Below, in pieces: positions 25,314-33,571 of a stretch of DNA of 34,581 bases (position 1 is its first letter; every line of letters begins with the position of its first letter). The translations under genes were made by a program, and so were the position numbers. Origin of the DNA: Adonisia turfae CCMR0081 (GTDB taxonomy: Bacteria; Cyanobacteriota; Cyanobacteriia; Phormidesmidales; Phormidesmidaceae); assembly GCF_011009555.1 (NCBI RefSeq), contig NZ_QXHD01000004.1, positions 6,288,193 to 6,322,773 of the forward strand. Direction: 5' to 3'. The notes beneath the pieces are model-generated. The model worked only from the letters and a program-made list of their open reading frames with translations, searched no databases and was not told the DNA's origin.

Positions 25314-25539
25314 GCGGCTGCAATAGAAATCTCAAGAGATAAGTCAACCTGTCTGTATAGTTCGCCTTCGAGCGCATAACAGGTATCATAAAACCATCTT
25401 GTTGTGTCGTTTATTAGAAATGTTGAAGATTAAATAACCAAAAGTAAATTTGGGACAGGAACCTGCTTAAATCAAGAACACTAGAAAAGATTGGGGCAAT
25501 TAACCGTTCTTTTCTTAACTAATCTAAAGTTTTCAACGT

Positions 25540-25854
25540 ATGAGAGATCCTGCTCAAAGGCATGCGTATTGGCGTGCCAACATTACCCTTATTCTAGCGC
25601 TACTGGCGGTTTGGGGATTTGTATCCCTAATCTGCAGCATTTTGTTGGTAGACATCCTCAATCAGATTCAGTTTTTTGGTCTACCGCTTGGATTCTGGAT
25701 TGCGCAGCAAGGTTCAATTCTCACCTTTGTGGTGCTGATTTTTGTCTATGCCTATCAGATGGATAAACTCGACAAGCATTATCGAGCTCAACAACTTAGT
25801 AAACGTCATGCAAGTATTGCTGAGCATGATGTAAGGAGGGAACATGCCAACTGA
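25540..25854 (+). CDS. DUF4212 small membrane subunit of a sodium:solute symporter
   Basis: This 104-aa protein has two membrane helices (about 15-38 and 50-72) and a charged C-terminus. The N-terminal RDPAQRHAYWRANITLI and the LPLGFWIAQQGSI-FVVLIFVYAYQMDKLD segment are typical of DUF4212 proteins. These are always paired with an SSS-family transporter. It overlaps the next gene by 11 bases (25844-25854), and the ribosome site of that gene (AAGGAGGG) lies inside it, so the two are co-translated. It is likely an accessory subunit of the transporter. Confidence 0.92.
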   Translation: MRDPAQRHAYWRANITLILALLAVWGFVSLICSILLVDILNQIQFFGLPLGFWIAQQGSILTFVVLIFVYAYQMDKLDKHYRAQQLSKRHASIAEHDVRREHAN

Positions 25855-27523
25855 GGTTTGGACGGGCTTGTTTGTCGCTGCATCATTCCTGATGTATATC
25901 TACATCGGATGGCGTTCTCGCGTTCGTGATAGTAAAGGCTTTTATGTGGCTGGGCAAGGTATTCCCGCTCTTGCCAATGGGGCTGCTACTGCCGCTGACT
26001 GGATGTCGGCAGCATCGTTTATCTCCATGGCGGGTCTCATCTCGTTTATGGGTTATGACGGTTCGATTTATTTGATGGGTTGGACCGGTGGCTATGTTCT
26101 TCTGGCGTTGTTGCTAGCGCCCTATCTGCGGAAGTTTGGCAAGTACACAGTGCCTGATTTTGTGGGCGATCGCTACTATTCCAAATGGGCTCGTCTGGTA
26201 GCTGTGGTAGCCGCGATCTTTGTGTCACTCACCTATATCGCGGGCCAAATGAGGGGGGTCGGTATCGTCTTTAGCCGCTTCCTACAGGTGGATGTAAACA
26301 CAGGCGTGTTTATCGGCATGTTGATTGTCGGCTTTTTTGCTGTTCTGGGTGGCATGAAGGGTATTACGTGGACGCAAGTTGCCCAATACTATGTGCTGAT
26401 TATTGCCTACATGATTCCGGCGATTGCGATCGCACTCCTCCTCACCGGTAATCCTGTTCCCCAGTTCGCCATGACCTTTGGCGACATCAGCACCAAACTA
26501 AACCAAATCCAGGTGGATTTGGGCTTTGCCGAATACACCCAGGCCTTTGCCAACAAATCTATGTTGGATGTGCTGGCCATCACCATTGCCTTAATGGTAG
26601 GCACCGCTGGTCTTCCCCATGTAATCGTGCGCTTCTACACAGTTAAGAACGTGCGTTCAGCAAGATTCTCTGCAGGCTGGGCCTTGTTGTTTATTGCCTT
26701 GCTTTACACAACAGCGCCTGCGTTGTCGATGTTTGCCCGTTATAACCTGGTCAACACATTGCACAATGCCACTGTTGAAGAGGTACAACAGCTGGACTGG
26801 GCACAAAAGTGGGAAAACACGGGCCTGTTAGCCTTTAACGACAAAAATCAGGACGGTCGGTTTCAGCTCACTTCTGAGGAAACCAGCAATGAAATCACCA
26901 TTGATCGCGACATCATTGTGCTCTCCACACCAGAGGTGGCTAAATTAGCGCCTTGGGTAATTGCCTTGGTTGCCGCTGGTGGTCTTGCCGCTGCGCTATC
27001 AACGGCCTCAGGTTTATTGCTAGTGATTTCTAGCTCCATCGCCCATGATGTCTACTATCGATTAATTAATCCAGAAGCTTCAGAAAAGAAACGGGTGTTT
27101 GTAGGCCGTGTGATGGTAGGGTTTGCCCTGGTAATTGCCGGATATTTTGGCATTAATCCGCCTGGCTTTGTCGGTCAGGTGGTAGCCTTTGCCTTTGGCT
27201 TAGCCGCAGCCAGCTTCTTCCCCGCGATTATCTTGGGTATTTTTGACAAGCGCACTAACCGTGAAGGTGCGATCTCAGGTATGCTTGTCGGTCTGATTTT
27301 CACCTCGTTCTACATTATCGGTGTGAAATTCTTCGGCATGCCCACCTGGTTCTTTAATATCTCCGCTGAGGGTATTGGCACCTTGGGTATGATTCTTAAT
27401 CTGATAGTGACACTTGTTGTTTCCCGCTTGACACCGCCACCACCACTTCACATTCAAGAACTGGTGGAAGATTTGAGATCTCCCGAAGACATTCTTGGAG
27501 ATGACCCTGCTATAGCTGCATAA
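25844..27523 (+). CDS. Sodium:solute symporter family protein (acetate/ActP-like, DUF4212-partnered)
   Basis: This 559-aa inner-membrane transporter of the SSS family has about 13 predicted helices. It carries GAATAADWMSAASFISMAG near residue 50, GKYTVPDFVGDRYYS, SLTYIAGQMRGVGIVF and GGLAAALSTASGLLLVISS, all family hallmarks including the sodium-site helix. Close relatives move small monocarboxylates such as acetate or pyruvate; the substrate here is not known. A hydrophilic loop (about 325-360) contains DKNQDGRFQLTSEE starting at Asp333, which looks like a calcium-binding DxNxDG loop. Start ATG 25844 has a strong GGAGGG site and overlaps the DUF4212 gene. Two HIP1 sites lie inside. Confidence 0.93.
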   Translation: MPTEVWTGLFVAASFLMYIYIGWRSRVRDSKGFYVAGQGIPALANGAATAADWMSAASFISMAGLISFMGYDGSIYLMGWTGGYVLLALLLAPYLRKFGKYTVPDFVGDRYYSKWARLVAVVAAIFVSLTYIAGQMRGVGIVFSRFLQVDVNTGVFIGMLIVGFFAVLGGMKGITWTQVAQYYVLIIAYMIPAIAIALLLTGNPVPQFAMTFGDISTKLNQIQVDLGFAEYTQAFANKSMLDVLAITIALMVGTAGLPHVIVRFYTVKNVRSARFSAGWALLFIALLYTTAPALSMFARYNLVNTLHNATVEEVQQLDWAQKWENTGLLAFNDKNQDGRFQLTSEETSNEITIDRDIIVLSTPEVAKLAPWVIALVAAGGLAAALSTASGLLLVISSSIAHDVYYRLINPEASEKKRVFVGRVMVGFALVIAGYFGINPPGFVGQVVAFAFGLAAASFFPAIILGIFDKRTNREGAISGMLVGLIFTSFYIIGVKFFGMPTWFFNISAEGIGTLGMILNLIVTLVVSRLTPPPPLHIQELVEDLRSPEDILGDDPAIAA

Positions 27524-27558
27524 CCAACACTGTTATGGTCTGCATCTAAAGGGCCCAA

Positions 27559-27600
27559 AAAGGTTTCTAAGATTTTCTTGGAAACCTTTCTCGCTTTTTA
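27559..27600. terminator. Bidirectional intrinsic terminator after the symporter gene
   Basis: AAAGGTTTCTAAG (27559-27571) pairs with CTTGGAAACCTTT (27577-27589), a 13-bp stem with one G-U pair. The plus strand continues CTCGCTTTTTA and the minus strand continues TTGGG after a run of T. It lies between the convergent symporter and SUMF1 genes. Confidence 0.88.
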
Positions 27601-27711
27601 GACATAAGGGTTGAGAACCTTACGCCAAGATCTCCCCATAGATCAGAAACATACAGGATAATAAATTTGACAATAAAGATGCAGGTGTTTTGACTCTTTT
27701 TTCAGCTTAAC

Positions 27712-28788
27712 CTAGCGTTTAGGCTCACACACCACTCGAAAGCCACAGGAATTGCTACGCCCCACTTGAGTGTTTTTATCACGGGCAGCTGATCGACAGA
27801 AGTGCGTATCGTTAAACCATGAGCCACCGCGCATTACCTTAGAAGCAGTCGCATTACCCGACAGCCATTTATTAGCATCGCTTGGAGCACCTTCATAACT
27901 CTCGTGATAATCATCGGAACACCATTCATGAACATTGCCATGCATGTTGTATAGGCCAAAAGCATTGGGCCAGAAGCTGTCAGCTTTTACTGGGTTGTTG
28001 CGATAGTTCTCTTCATAGTTTTCAGTAAAGGAGAAGTCTGCAAAAAAGTTAGCAATTTCTGTTGTTAAGGCTTCACCAAAAGAGAATGGGGTTGTTGTTC
28101 CAGCACGACAGGCGTATTCCCACTCAGCTTCACTGGGTAATCGATAGTTACGCCCCGTCAGCTCACTCAGTTGCTGGCAAAATATATCCGCATCGTCCCA
28201 GGTAATCTGCTCTACTGGCAAATCGGCCCCATCTTCGCCTTGATCATCTGTAAAGTACGACGGATTGTTGCCCATGACAGCCTCATACTGCCGCTGGGTA
28301 ACCACAAAAGCTCCCAGGTAAAAACTAGGCACCTGAATCGAACGCTGAGGCCCTTCTTGTTCTTCACGTTTAGGCTCGGATGGTGGAGACCCCATTAGAA
28401 ACTCGCCAGCCGGTATTTGGACCATACGGAGAGGGAGTACTTTACGCAACTGCCGACGTAGAAGAGGCTCATCAAAGTAATCAACCCTGATAGACGGTTC
28501 CGCAGTGATCTGGCCATTCGAATCGACTTGAACCGTCTTCAACCCTCGGCTTTTTAGAGGCTGCCCTGTAGGCGTGATGGTCGCCGCTGCATTTTTACAG
28601 CCTACGGTCACCACAGCCGTTGCGGTTGACACACCTAAAAACTTCAATGCTTTACGCCGTGAGCATTGATACTGAAGACTGCGACTGCTCCAAAAAGGAT
28701 TATGGCAAATACGACTATCCTGGGTCAGGGCAGCCATGCTAGCCCCGCCTATTTGTTTGATGACCTGGTAACGACGACTGCCTGACAT
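27712..28788 (-). CDS. SUMF1/formylglycine-generating-enzyme-like domain protein with Tat-like export signal
   Basis: This 358-aa protein has a C-terminal SUMF1 fold (from about residue 97: MVQIPAGEFLMGSPP, then FVVTQRQYEAVMG, YRLPSEAEWEYACRAGT, NMHGNVHEWCSD, MRGGSWFND). True formylglycine-generating enzymes use two Cys in the segment after GGSW. Here only one is seen (FNDTHFCRSAAR), so sulfatase activation is unlikely and the activity is unknown. A twin-Arg segment SRRKALKFLGVSTATAVV (43-60) followed by Cys64 suggests Tat export and perhaps lipid anchoring. Oddly, 42 residues precede it, and the first (RYQVIKQIGGASMAALTQD) resemble a kinase glycine-loop start. ATG 28788 has AAGGAG upstream. 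Confidence 0.85.
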   Translation of the reverse strand: MSGSRRYQVIKQIGGASMAALTQDSRICHNPFWSSRSLQYQCSRRKALKFLGVSTATAVVTVGCKNAAATITPTGQPLKSRGLKTVQVDSNGQITAEPSIRVDYFDEPLLRRQLRKVLPLRMVQIPAGEFLMGSPPSEPKREEQEGPQRSIQVPSFYLGAFVVTQRQYEAVMGNNPSYFTDDQGEDGADLPVEQITWDDADIFCQQLSELTGRNYRLPSEAEWEYACRAGTTTPFSFGEALTTEIANFFADFSFTENYEENYRNNPVKADSFWPNAFGLYNMHGNVHEWCSDDYHESYEGAPSDANKWLSGNATASKVMRGGSWFNDTHFCRSAARDKNTQVGRSNSCGFRVVCEPKR

Positions 28789-28870
28789 AACTCCTTAAAT
28801 AAGGACACCCTTCTCAGTGATCCAATACCAGATAATTCGCTCGTTTTTTCGGCAACACTGAACTAGTAAG

Positions 28871-28919
28871 GTAAAAAAACCAAAACCCAATGCATTTGTG
28901 AAGTTTTACAAATGCATTG
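28871..28919 (-). terminator. Intrinsic terminator of the ABC exporter gene
   Basis: CAATGCATTTGT (28888-28899) and ACAAATGCATTG (28908-28919) form a perfect 12-bp stem. On the minus strand it lies 19 bases after the ABC gene stop and is followed by GGTTTTGGTTTTTTTAC. Confidence 0.85.
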
Positions 28920-28938
28920 TTATCATCACATACTCGGT

Positions 28939-30693
28939 TTATATCTGGAACTGCTTGGCATAGAAGCTGGCATAACGTCCCGATTGCTGTAACAGTTCAG
29001 CGTGGTTTCCAGATTCGATAATACGACCTTTTTCCATGACTAGGATGCGATCGCACCGTCTTACGGTCGCCAGCCGATGGGCAATTACAAACACGGTCCG
29101 TCCATGCATTAACCTCTCCAATGCTTCCTGCACTAGCGACTCTGACTCTGCATCGAGGGCAGAAGTTGCCTCATCTAGAATTAGAATCTTTGGATCAAAT
29201 AAAACGGCTCGTGCGATCGCAATTCGCTGCCGCTGCCCCCCTGACAAATTCACGCCCCGTTCGCCGACCCAGGTGTGGTAGCCCTGGGAGAACTGACTAA
29301 TAAATCCATGGGCATTAGCTACCTTTGCCGAAGCTTCCACCTCTGCCAGATTAAAGTCTTGTTGACCAAAGGCAATATTTTCGGCAATCGTCCCAGAGAA
29401 CAAAACGTTTTCCTGGGGCACAATCCCAATCTGACGACGCAGACTTTGTAGTGTCACCTGACGCACGTTGATACCATCGATCAAAATTTCTCCCGTGGCC
29501 ACATCATAAAAACGCGGCAACAGATTTACTAAAGTAGTTTTGCCGGCCCCTGATAGGCCCACCAAAGCAATAGTTTGGCCAGGTTCTGCAGAAAGGTTCA
29601 CCGCATCTAACACCGGCTGGTTGGCTTCATAGGCAAAGCTAACATCGCGATAGTCCACTTTCCCTGAAACCGTCGGCAGCGATTTTGCATGGGGCTCATC
29701 CTGCACTGAGGGCTTGAACCGCAACAGCTCTAGCACACGGTCTATGGACGCTTCTCCTTGCTTAAACTCATTGAAATTTTGAATCACATGATTGACCGGA
29801 TCAATCAGCAGTAACGCATTGATCACATAGGTGCCAAACCCTTCACGGGCCAAATTGCCAAGGCTAATCTGCCAGGTACCGACGAGCAACAAAATCACAA
29901 TCATGCCGGCATAGAGAAACCCAACAACCGGAAACTGTACTGCCTGCAACCAAGCCACAGAATAGCGGGCATCACGATTGTTGGCGGAGGCCTTAGCAAA
30001 GCGATCAATTTCATAGTCTTCAGCTGCAAAGGCTTGAACTAAGCGAATACCGCTAAAAACTTCCGCCACCTGAGAAGAGAGATCGGCAACTTTGTCCTGA
30101 CTGCGACGGGCAGCGGTCAGCATCTTTTCGCCAAACCAGCCAGATAAGACTGCCAGCAACGGAATCAGGATCAAGGCCGTCGCCGTTAGCTGCCAGTTGA
30201 GATAGATCATGTAGCCAAACACCACCACCAGCTGTAGCGTAGAGGGCACAAAATCGTGGAATAGCTTGTAGACAACCTCGCCAATGCGATCCACATCTTC
30301 GGTCAAGCGATAGGCCAGATCGCCCGTTTTAGTTTGTTCGAAGTAGGTCAGACTGAGGGTTTGCAGATGGCCATAGACACGGGTACGCAGCTGATGGGCA
30401 ACACGAAATGCAGCCTTCGCCATGAGGGAGTCTTGGCCATACTGAGCCGCTTTTTGGATGAGCAAACCGATCAGGGTAAGCGCAGCAACTTTACCAAAGG
30501 CCGCAACTTGTCCCTGCACCAGGGTGGAAATAGCCAGACCACCTAGCTTGGCAAGAATTGGCCAGTAAATGGTGAAAATCAGGGTGCAGATAAAGGCAGG
30601 AATTAAGATTGCCTGCTGACGACGAATGTAGGGCAGCAGCTGCCAATAGTTGGGGCGATTATCCAAGGCGTTTTGAACCAATAGGCGTGTCAT
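28939..30693 (-). CDS. ABC-type exporter half-transporter (fused membrane and ATPase domains)
   Basis: This 584-aa protein has the MsbA/multidrug-exporter layout. An N-terminal six-helix membrane domain (about 25-310) contains the TYFEQTKTGDLAYRLTEDVD coupling region. The nucleotide-binding domain (about 345-584) has Walker A GLSGAGKT (379-386), Q-loop GIVPQENVLFSGTI, signature LSGGQ (483-487), Walker B ILILDE (503-508) and switch His539. It should work as a homodimer exporting a lipid or hydrophobic compound; the substrate cannot be named. It stands alone, has a strong terminator downstream, and is divergent from rdgB. Two HIP1 sites lie near the 3' end. Confidence 0.93.
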   Translation of the reverse strand: MTRLLVQNALDNRPNYWQLLPYIRRQQAILIPAFICTLIFTIYWPILAKLGGLAISTLVQGQVAAFGKVAALTLIGLLIQKAAQYGQDSLMAKAAFRVAHQLRTRVYGHLQTLSLTYFEQTKTGDLAYRLTEDVDRIGEVVYKLFHDFVPSTLQLVVVFGYMIYLNWQLTATALILIPLLAVLSGWFGEKMLTAARRSQDKVADLSSQVAEVFSGIRLVQAFAAEDYEIDRFAKASANNRDARYSVAWLQAVQFPVVGFLYAGMIVILLLVGTWQISLGNLAREGFGTYVINALLLIDPVNHVIQNFNEFKQGEASIDRVLELLRFKPSVQDEPHAKSLPTVSGKVDYRDVSFAYEANQPVLDAVNLSAEPGQTIALVGLSGAGKTTLVNLLPRFYDVATGEILIDGINVRQVTLQSLRRQIGIVPQENVLFSGTIAENIAFGQQDFNLAEVEASAKVANAHGFISQFSQGYHTWVGERGVNLSGGQRQRIAIARAVLFDPKILILDEATSALDAESESLVQEALERLMHGRTVFVIAHRLATVRRCDRILVMEKGRIIESGNHAELLQQSGRYASFYAKQFQI

Positions 30694-30713
30694 GGATTAC
30701 GCTACCAGGTTCC

Positions 30714-30762
30714 GGGCGGGTACAAGACACCGCCCCTACCGTGGTTAAATACCGTGGTTAAA
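30714..30762. repeat. Hairpin and tandem 13-bp repeat between ABC exporter and rdgB
   Basis: GGGCGG (30714-30719) can pair with CCGCCC (30730-30735). Directly after, TACCGTGGTTAAA occurs twice in tandem (30737-30749 and 30750-30762), ending 31 bases before the rdgB start. It could be a regulator-binding pair or a replication-slippage product. Confidence 0.7.
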
Positions 30763-30793
30763 ATGAACGCACATTGGAGACTCGCACATCATT

Positions 30794-31372
30794 ATGCCTA
30801 CCGTCATCGTCGCTACGGGTAACCCTGGCAAACTCAAAGAAATGCAGGTGTATCTGACACCCCTGGGCTGGGATTTGCAGCTAAAGCCCCAAGAAATTGA
30901 TGTGGATGAGACAGGGATAACATTTATTGAGAATGCGCGGCTCAAGGCAAGGGAAGTTGCGATCGCAACCAACCAATGGGCCATTGCCGATGACTCAGGG
31001 CTGCAAATTAATGCCTTAAACGGTGCACCAGGTCTCTATTCAGCCCGATATGGCAAGGATGACCAGGATCGCATTAATCGAGTTTTGCGGGAGTTAAGCG
31101 GCAGTGAGGACCGTAGTGCTCAGTTTGTCTGTGCCCTGGCCCTCGCCCGCCCCGATGGCACCATCGCCCTCGAAACAGAAGGCATCTGTCCTGGGGAAAT
31201 TCTGACCGAGCCCAAGGGTAGCAACGGTTTTGGCTACGACCCTATTTTTTACGTCCCGAGCCAGGGTAAAACCTTTGCAGAAATGAGCGACCCACAAAAA
31301 GAAACCCACAGCCATCGGGGTATTGCCTTTGCTCAAATTATGGAGCAACTGAGGCAATTGCCAATGCCCTAA
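30794..31372 (+). CDS. rdgB: Non-canonical purine NTP pyrophosphatase, RdgB/HAM1 family
   Basis: This house-cleaning enzyme hydrolyses dITP, ITP and XTP to monophosphates, keeping deaminated purines out of DNA and RNA. The 192-aa protein shows the complete family set: VIVATGNPGKLKEM at the N-terminus, then ETGITFIENARLKA, WAIADDSGLQINALNGAPGL and YSARYG. The substrate-site segments GSNGFGYDPIFYVP, TFAEMSDPQKETHSHRG complete it. Start ATG 30794 is family-typical. A HIP1 site is at about 30959. It appears monocistronic. Confidence 0.96.
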   Translation: MPTVIVATGNPGKLKEMQVYLTPLGWDLQLKPQEIDVDETGITFIENARLKAREVAIATNQWAIADDSGLQINALNGAPGLYSARYGKDDQDRINRVLRELSGSEDRSAQFVCALALARPDGTIALETEGICPGEILTEPKGSNGFGYDPIFYVPSQGKTFAEMSDPQKETHSHRGIAFAQIMEQLRQLPMP

Positions 31373-31458
31373 GCAAACAAGTTGAAGTTAGGGCCATCAA
31401 AAACAAGTACAAATGAACCTACAATATACTGAGGCTAGCGTTTGAATTCCCGAAACCT

Positions 31459-32244
31459 ATGGTTGCCACGTCCACCAAACTGAGCATTCGTTGGGAAAAG
31501 CTACCCAAGCATTATGTTCTACCGGATGACCCTGTGGACAATATCAGCCAACCCTTTATTGCCGCTGCGTTGAGTGAAAGTCTTTCTATTGCTGGTCGGA
31601 TTTCGGAAACAGCCCTGATAACAACCAACTATGGTCTCTGTGCCACAGTCAATGACAAAACCGTAGTCAAAGCTCCTGATTGGGCATTTATTCCCCACAT
31701 CACCGTACCTAGAGCAGATATCGAACGAAGTTATACCCCATATCTAGAAGGTGATCCGCCCACAGTGGTGATGGAGTTTCTGTCAGCTACCGAGGGAGGT
31801 GAATACTCCATTAAAGCCACCTATCCACCGGGTAAATGGTTCTACTATGAGAGCATTCTCAAAGTGCCCTATTACATCATCTTTGAGCCGACCAATGGTA
31901 GCCTCGAAGTCTATCGTCTGGATGACGCCAATGGGTATCAACTACAGATGCCTGATAACCAGAATGGCTACTTGATAGAAAATATGGGTCTTTCCCTGGG
32001 AGTGTGGGAAGGTATTCGTGAAAATCGTTCAGGTTATTGGCTACGGTGGTGGGATACCCAGGGACAGTTACTGCTTTGGGGCAGCGAGCTATCTGCCCAA
32101 GAGCGCCAACGAGCAGAACAGGCTGAGAAAACTCGAAATGCAGCCGTTCTTAAGTTACTATCCATGGGACTAACCACTCAACAAGTAGCTGAAGCGTTGA
32201 CCCTATCTGAAAAAGCTGTCATTTCAATACAGGCCTCTAATTAA
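31459..32244 (+). CDS. Uma2 family protein (PD-(D/E)XK nuclease-like fold, DUF820)
   Basis: This 261-aa member belongs to a family greatly expanded in cyanobacteria with a restriction-endonuclease-like fold. The core residues are Asp74 in KAPDWAFIP and Glu106 in VVMEFLSATEGG; PYYIIFEPTNGSLEVYRLD follows. The C-terminal end is unusual: after QERQRAEQAEKTRNAA comes LKLLSMGLTTQQVAEALTLSEKAV. That is a helix-turn-helix-like stretch resembling tails of transposase-related Rpn/PDDEXK proteins. No biological role is established for most Uma2 proteins. It is convergent with psbY. Confidence 0.88.
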   Translation: MVATSTKLSIRWEKLPKHYVLPDDPVDNISQPFIAAALSESLSIAGRISETALITTNYGLCATVNDKTVVKAPDWAFIPHITVPRADIERSYTPYLEGDPPTVVMEFLSATEGGEYSIKATYPPGKWFYYESILKVPYYIIFEPTNGSLEVYRLDDANGYQLQMPDNQNGYLIENMGLSLGVWEGIRENRSGYWLRWWDTQGQLLLWGSELSAQERQRAEQAEKTRNAAVLKLLSMGLTTQQVAEALTLSEKAVISIQASN

Positions 32245-32260
32245 CCCTGTGTCAGCAGCA

Positions 32261-32293
32261 ATAAAAAGCTGCCTTCTACTAAGAAGGCAGCTT
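32261..32293 (-). terminator. Intrinsic terminator of psbY
   Basis: AAGCTGCCTTCT (32266-32277) and AGAAGGCAGCTT (32282-32293) form a 12-bp stem with loop ACTA. The minus strand continues TTTATT, giving a U-run for psbY. It also lies 21 bases after the Uma2 stop and may slow plus-strand transcription. A second palindrome, CTTTTCGT-A-ACGAAAAG (32312-32328), lies between it and psbY. Confidence 0.85.
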
Positions 32294-32336
32294 ATATGAG
32301 TAATTCGATAACTTTTCGTAACGAAAAGGGCTTTCT

Positions 32337-32459
32337 TTATTCTTCGCCAAACATGGATTGAATCTGGCCCAGTGCAGCTTGGAAAATGTTAAAACCAGCC
32401 CAGCCCGCAGCTAGGGCAATGGGAGCAAGTACAGCTACAACCCGGAAATCAATGTCCAT
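32337..32459 (-). CDS. psbY: Photosystem II protein PsbY
   Basis: This is a 40-aa single-helix thylakoid protein at the edge of photosystem II near cytochrome b559. The translation begins MDIDFRVVAVLAPIALAAGW, continues AGFNIFQAALGQIQ, and ends SMFGEE. The MDxxRV start, the hydrophobic helix (about 7-25) and the AxxNIxxAAxxQ tail match cyanobacterial PsbY. A strong ribosome site AGGAGG lies 8 bases before ATG 32459, and an intrinsic terminator follows the stop. It is a single-gene transcript by all appearances. The upstream region is AT-rich (TATATAATATT near 32503), where the promoter should lie. Confidence 0.9.
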   Translation of the reverse strand: MDIDFRVVAVLAPIALAAGWAGFNIFQAALGQIQSMFGEE

Positions 32460-32742
32460 TACCGAACCTCCTGCGGAGAAAAACGTTTTATGTAAATACT
32501 TATATATAATATTCTCATAAACTAGGCGCAGTTTGAAGTGGGGATAAGATCTTCGCCGAAGGTTAATGAGTGGTGAAAGGAGCGGGAAATAGGGTTAGCC
32601 CCATGGGTGTACATGGCTTTTTATGTAGATAATTTTATTTAGAGCGGGTCGCAAAACCAAACACCTCAAGCATCTCAGGTTTGACAGCGGACGCTTCCGT
32701 TCACAACATCAAAAAGGTTCATAAATCATTTCTATAATTACT

Positions 32743-33489
32743 ATGACTAACCGGCCTGTCGCCGCTATTACCGGAGCCTCTAGCGGTATTGGTAGTGCTA
32801 TTGCCACTCGCCTAGCGGCGGATGGATATGACTTAGCCTTGTGTGCCCGTCGTCAGCAGCGTCTGACAGAACTAGCCGATACGTTATCGCAGCAACATGG
32901 GGCCGCAGTGTTAACTCAAAGCGTTGATCTGCGCGATGAATCCCAAATTTTGGCCTGGTTTAGCGCGATCGCAACCCGCTTTAACCACCTCGATGTGCTG
33001 ATCAACAACGCTGGTCTCGGCTATCAAGAATCCCTCACCAGCGGCAGTACCGAAAAATGGCGCGAAACTCTTGATGTTAACGTTATTGCCCTTTCCATCT
33101 GCACCCGCGAAGCCATTAAGCTAATGCAAAACCTTGGCAAAGACCAGGGTCATGTTGTCCACATCAGCTCCATGTCAGGCCATCGAGTTCCCAGCAGCGG
33201 CATGTACTCCGCCTCTAAGTTTGCCGTACGTGCCCTCACAGAAGGACTACGTCAGGAGCTCCGAGCAGACGGCAGCGCCATTCGCATCTCATCCATCAGC
33301 CCTGGCTTTGTGGAAACCGAGTTTGCCGAAAAATACTCCGGCAGTCGAGAACAAGCTCAACAGGTCTACAATCAATTTCCGGTACTCCAGCCCAATGACA
33401 TTGCTAATGCCATTGGCTATGTCCTCAGCCAACCCGACCATGTACAGGTCCATGACATCTTGCTAAGGCCAACTCAGCAATCGAGTTAG
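32743..33489 (+). CDS. Short-chain dehydrogenase/reductase (classical SDR)
   Basis: This 248-aa NAD(P)-dependent oxidoreductase has a Rossmann fold. The cofactor motif TGASSGIG (10-17) is complete. Arg residues after the second strand (LCARRQQR) favour NADPH. NNAG (88-91) and the catalytic Ser142/143, Tyr155 and Lys159 (MYSASK) are present. The closest general type is the YdfG-like serine/3-hydroxy acid dehydrogenase group. The substrate cannot be named. It is divergent from psbY, with no strong ribosome site before ATG 32743. Confidence 0.92.
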   Translation: MTNRPVAAITGASSGIGSAIATRLAADGYDLALCARRQQRLTELADTLSQQHGAAVLTQSVDLRDESQILAWFSAIATRFNHLDVLINNAGLGYQESLTSGSTEKWRETLDVNVIALSICTREAIKLMQNLGKDQGHVVHISSMSGHRVPSSGMYSASKFAVRALTEGLRQELRADGSAIRISSISPGFVETEFAEKYSGSREQAQQVYNQFPVLQPNDIANAIGYVLSQPDHVQVHDILLRPTQQSS

Positions 33490-33514
33490 AGGGCATAGAC
33501 ATCAAAGTCTGATG

Positions 33515-33554
33515 TGGATCGGTGGATCGGTGAATGGGTAGATGAGTGGATGGG
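33515..33554. repeat. Five degenerate tandem copies of an 8-bp unit
   Basis: Units TGGATCGG, TGGATCGG, TGAATGGG, TAGATGAG and TGGATGGG follow one another without gaps. They lie between the stops of the convergent SDR and metallo-beta-lactamase genes. It is a small minisatellite; no hairpin or T-run marks it as a terminator. Confidence 0.8.
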
Positions 33555-33571
33555 TTTTAGTTGTAAGCGTC

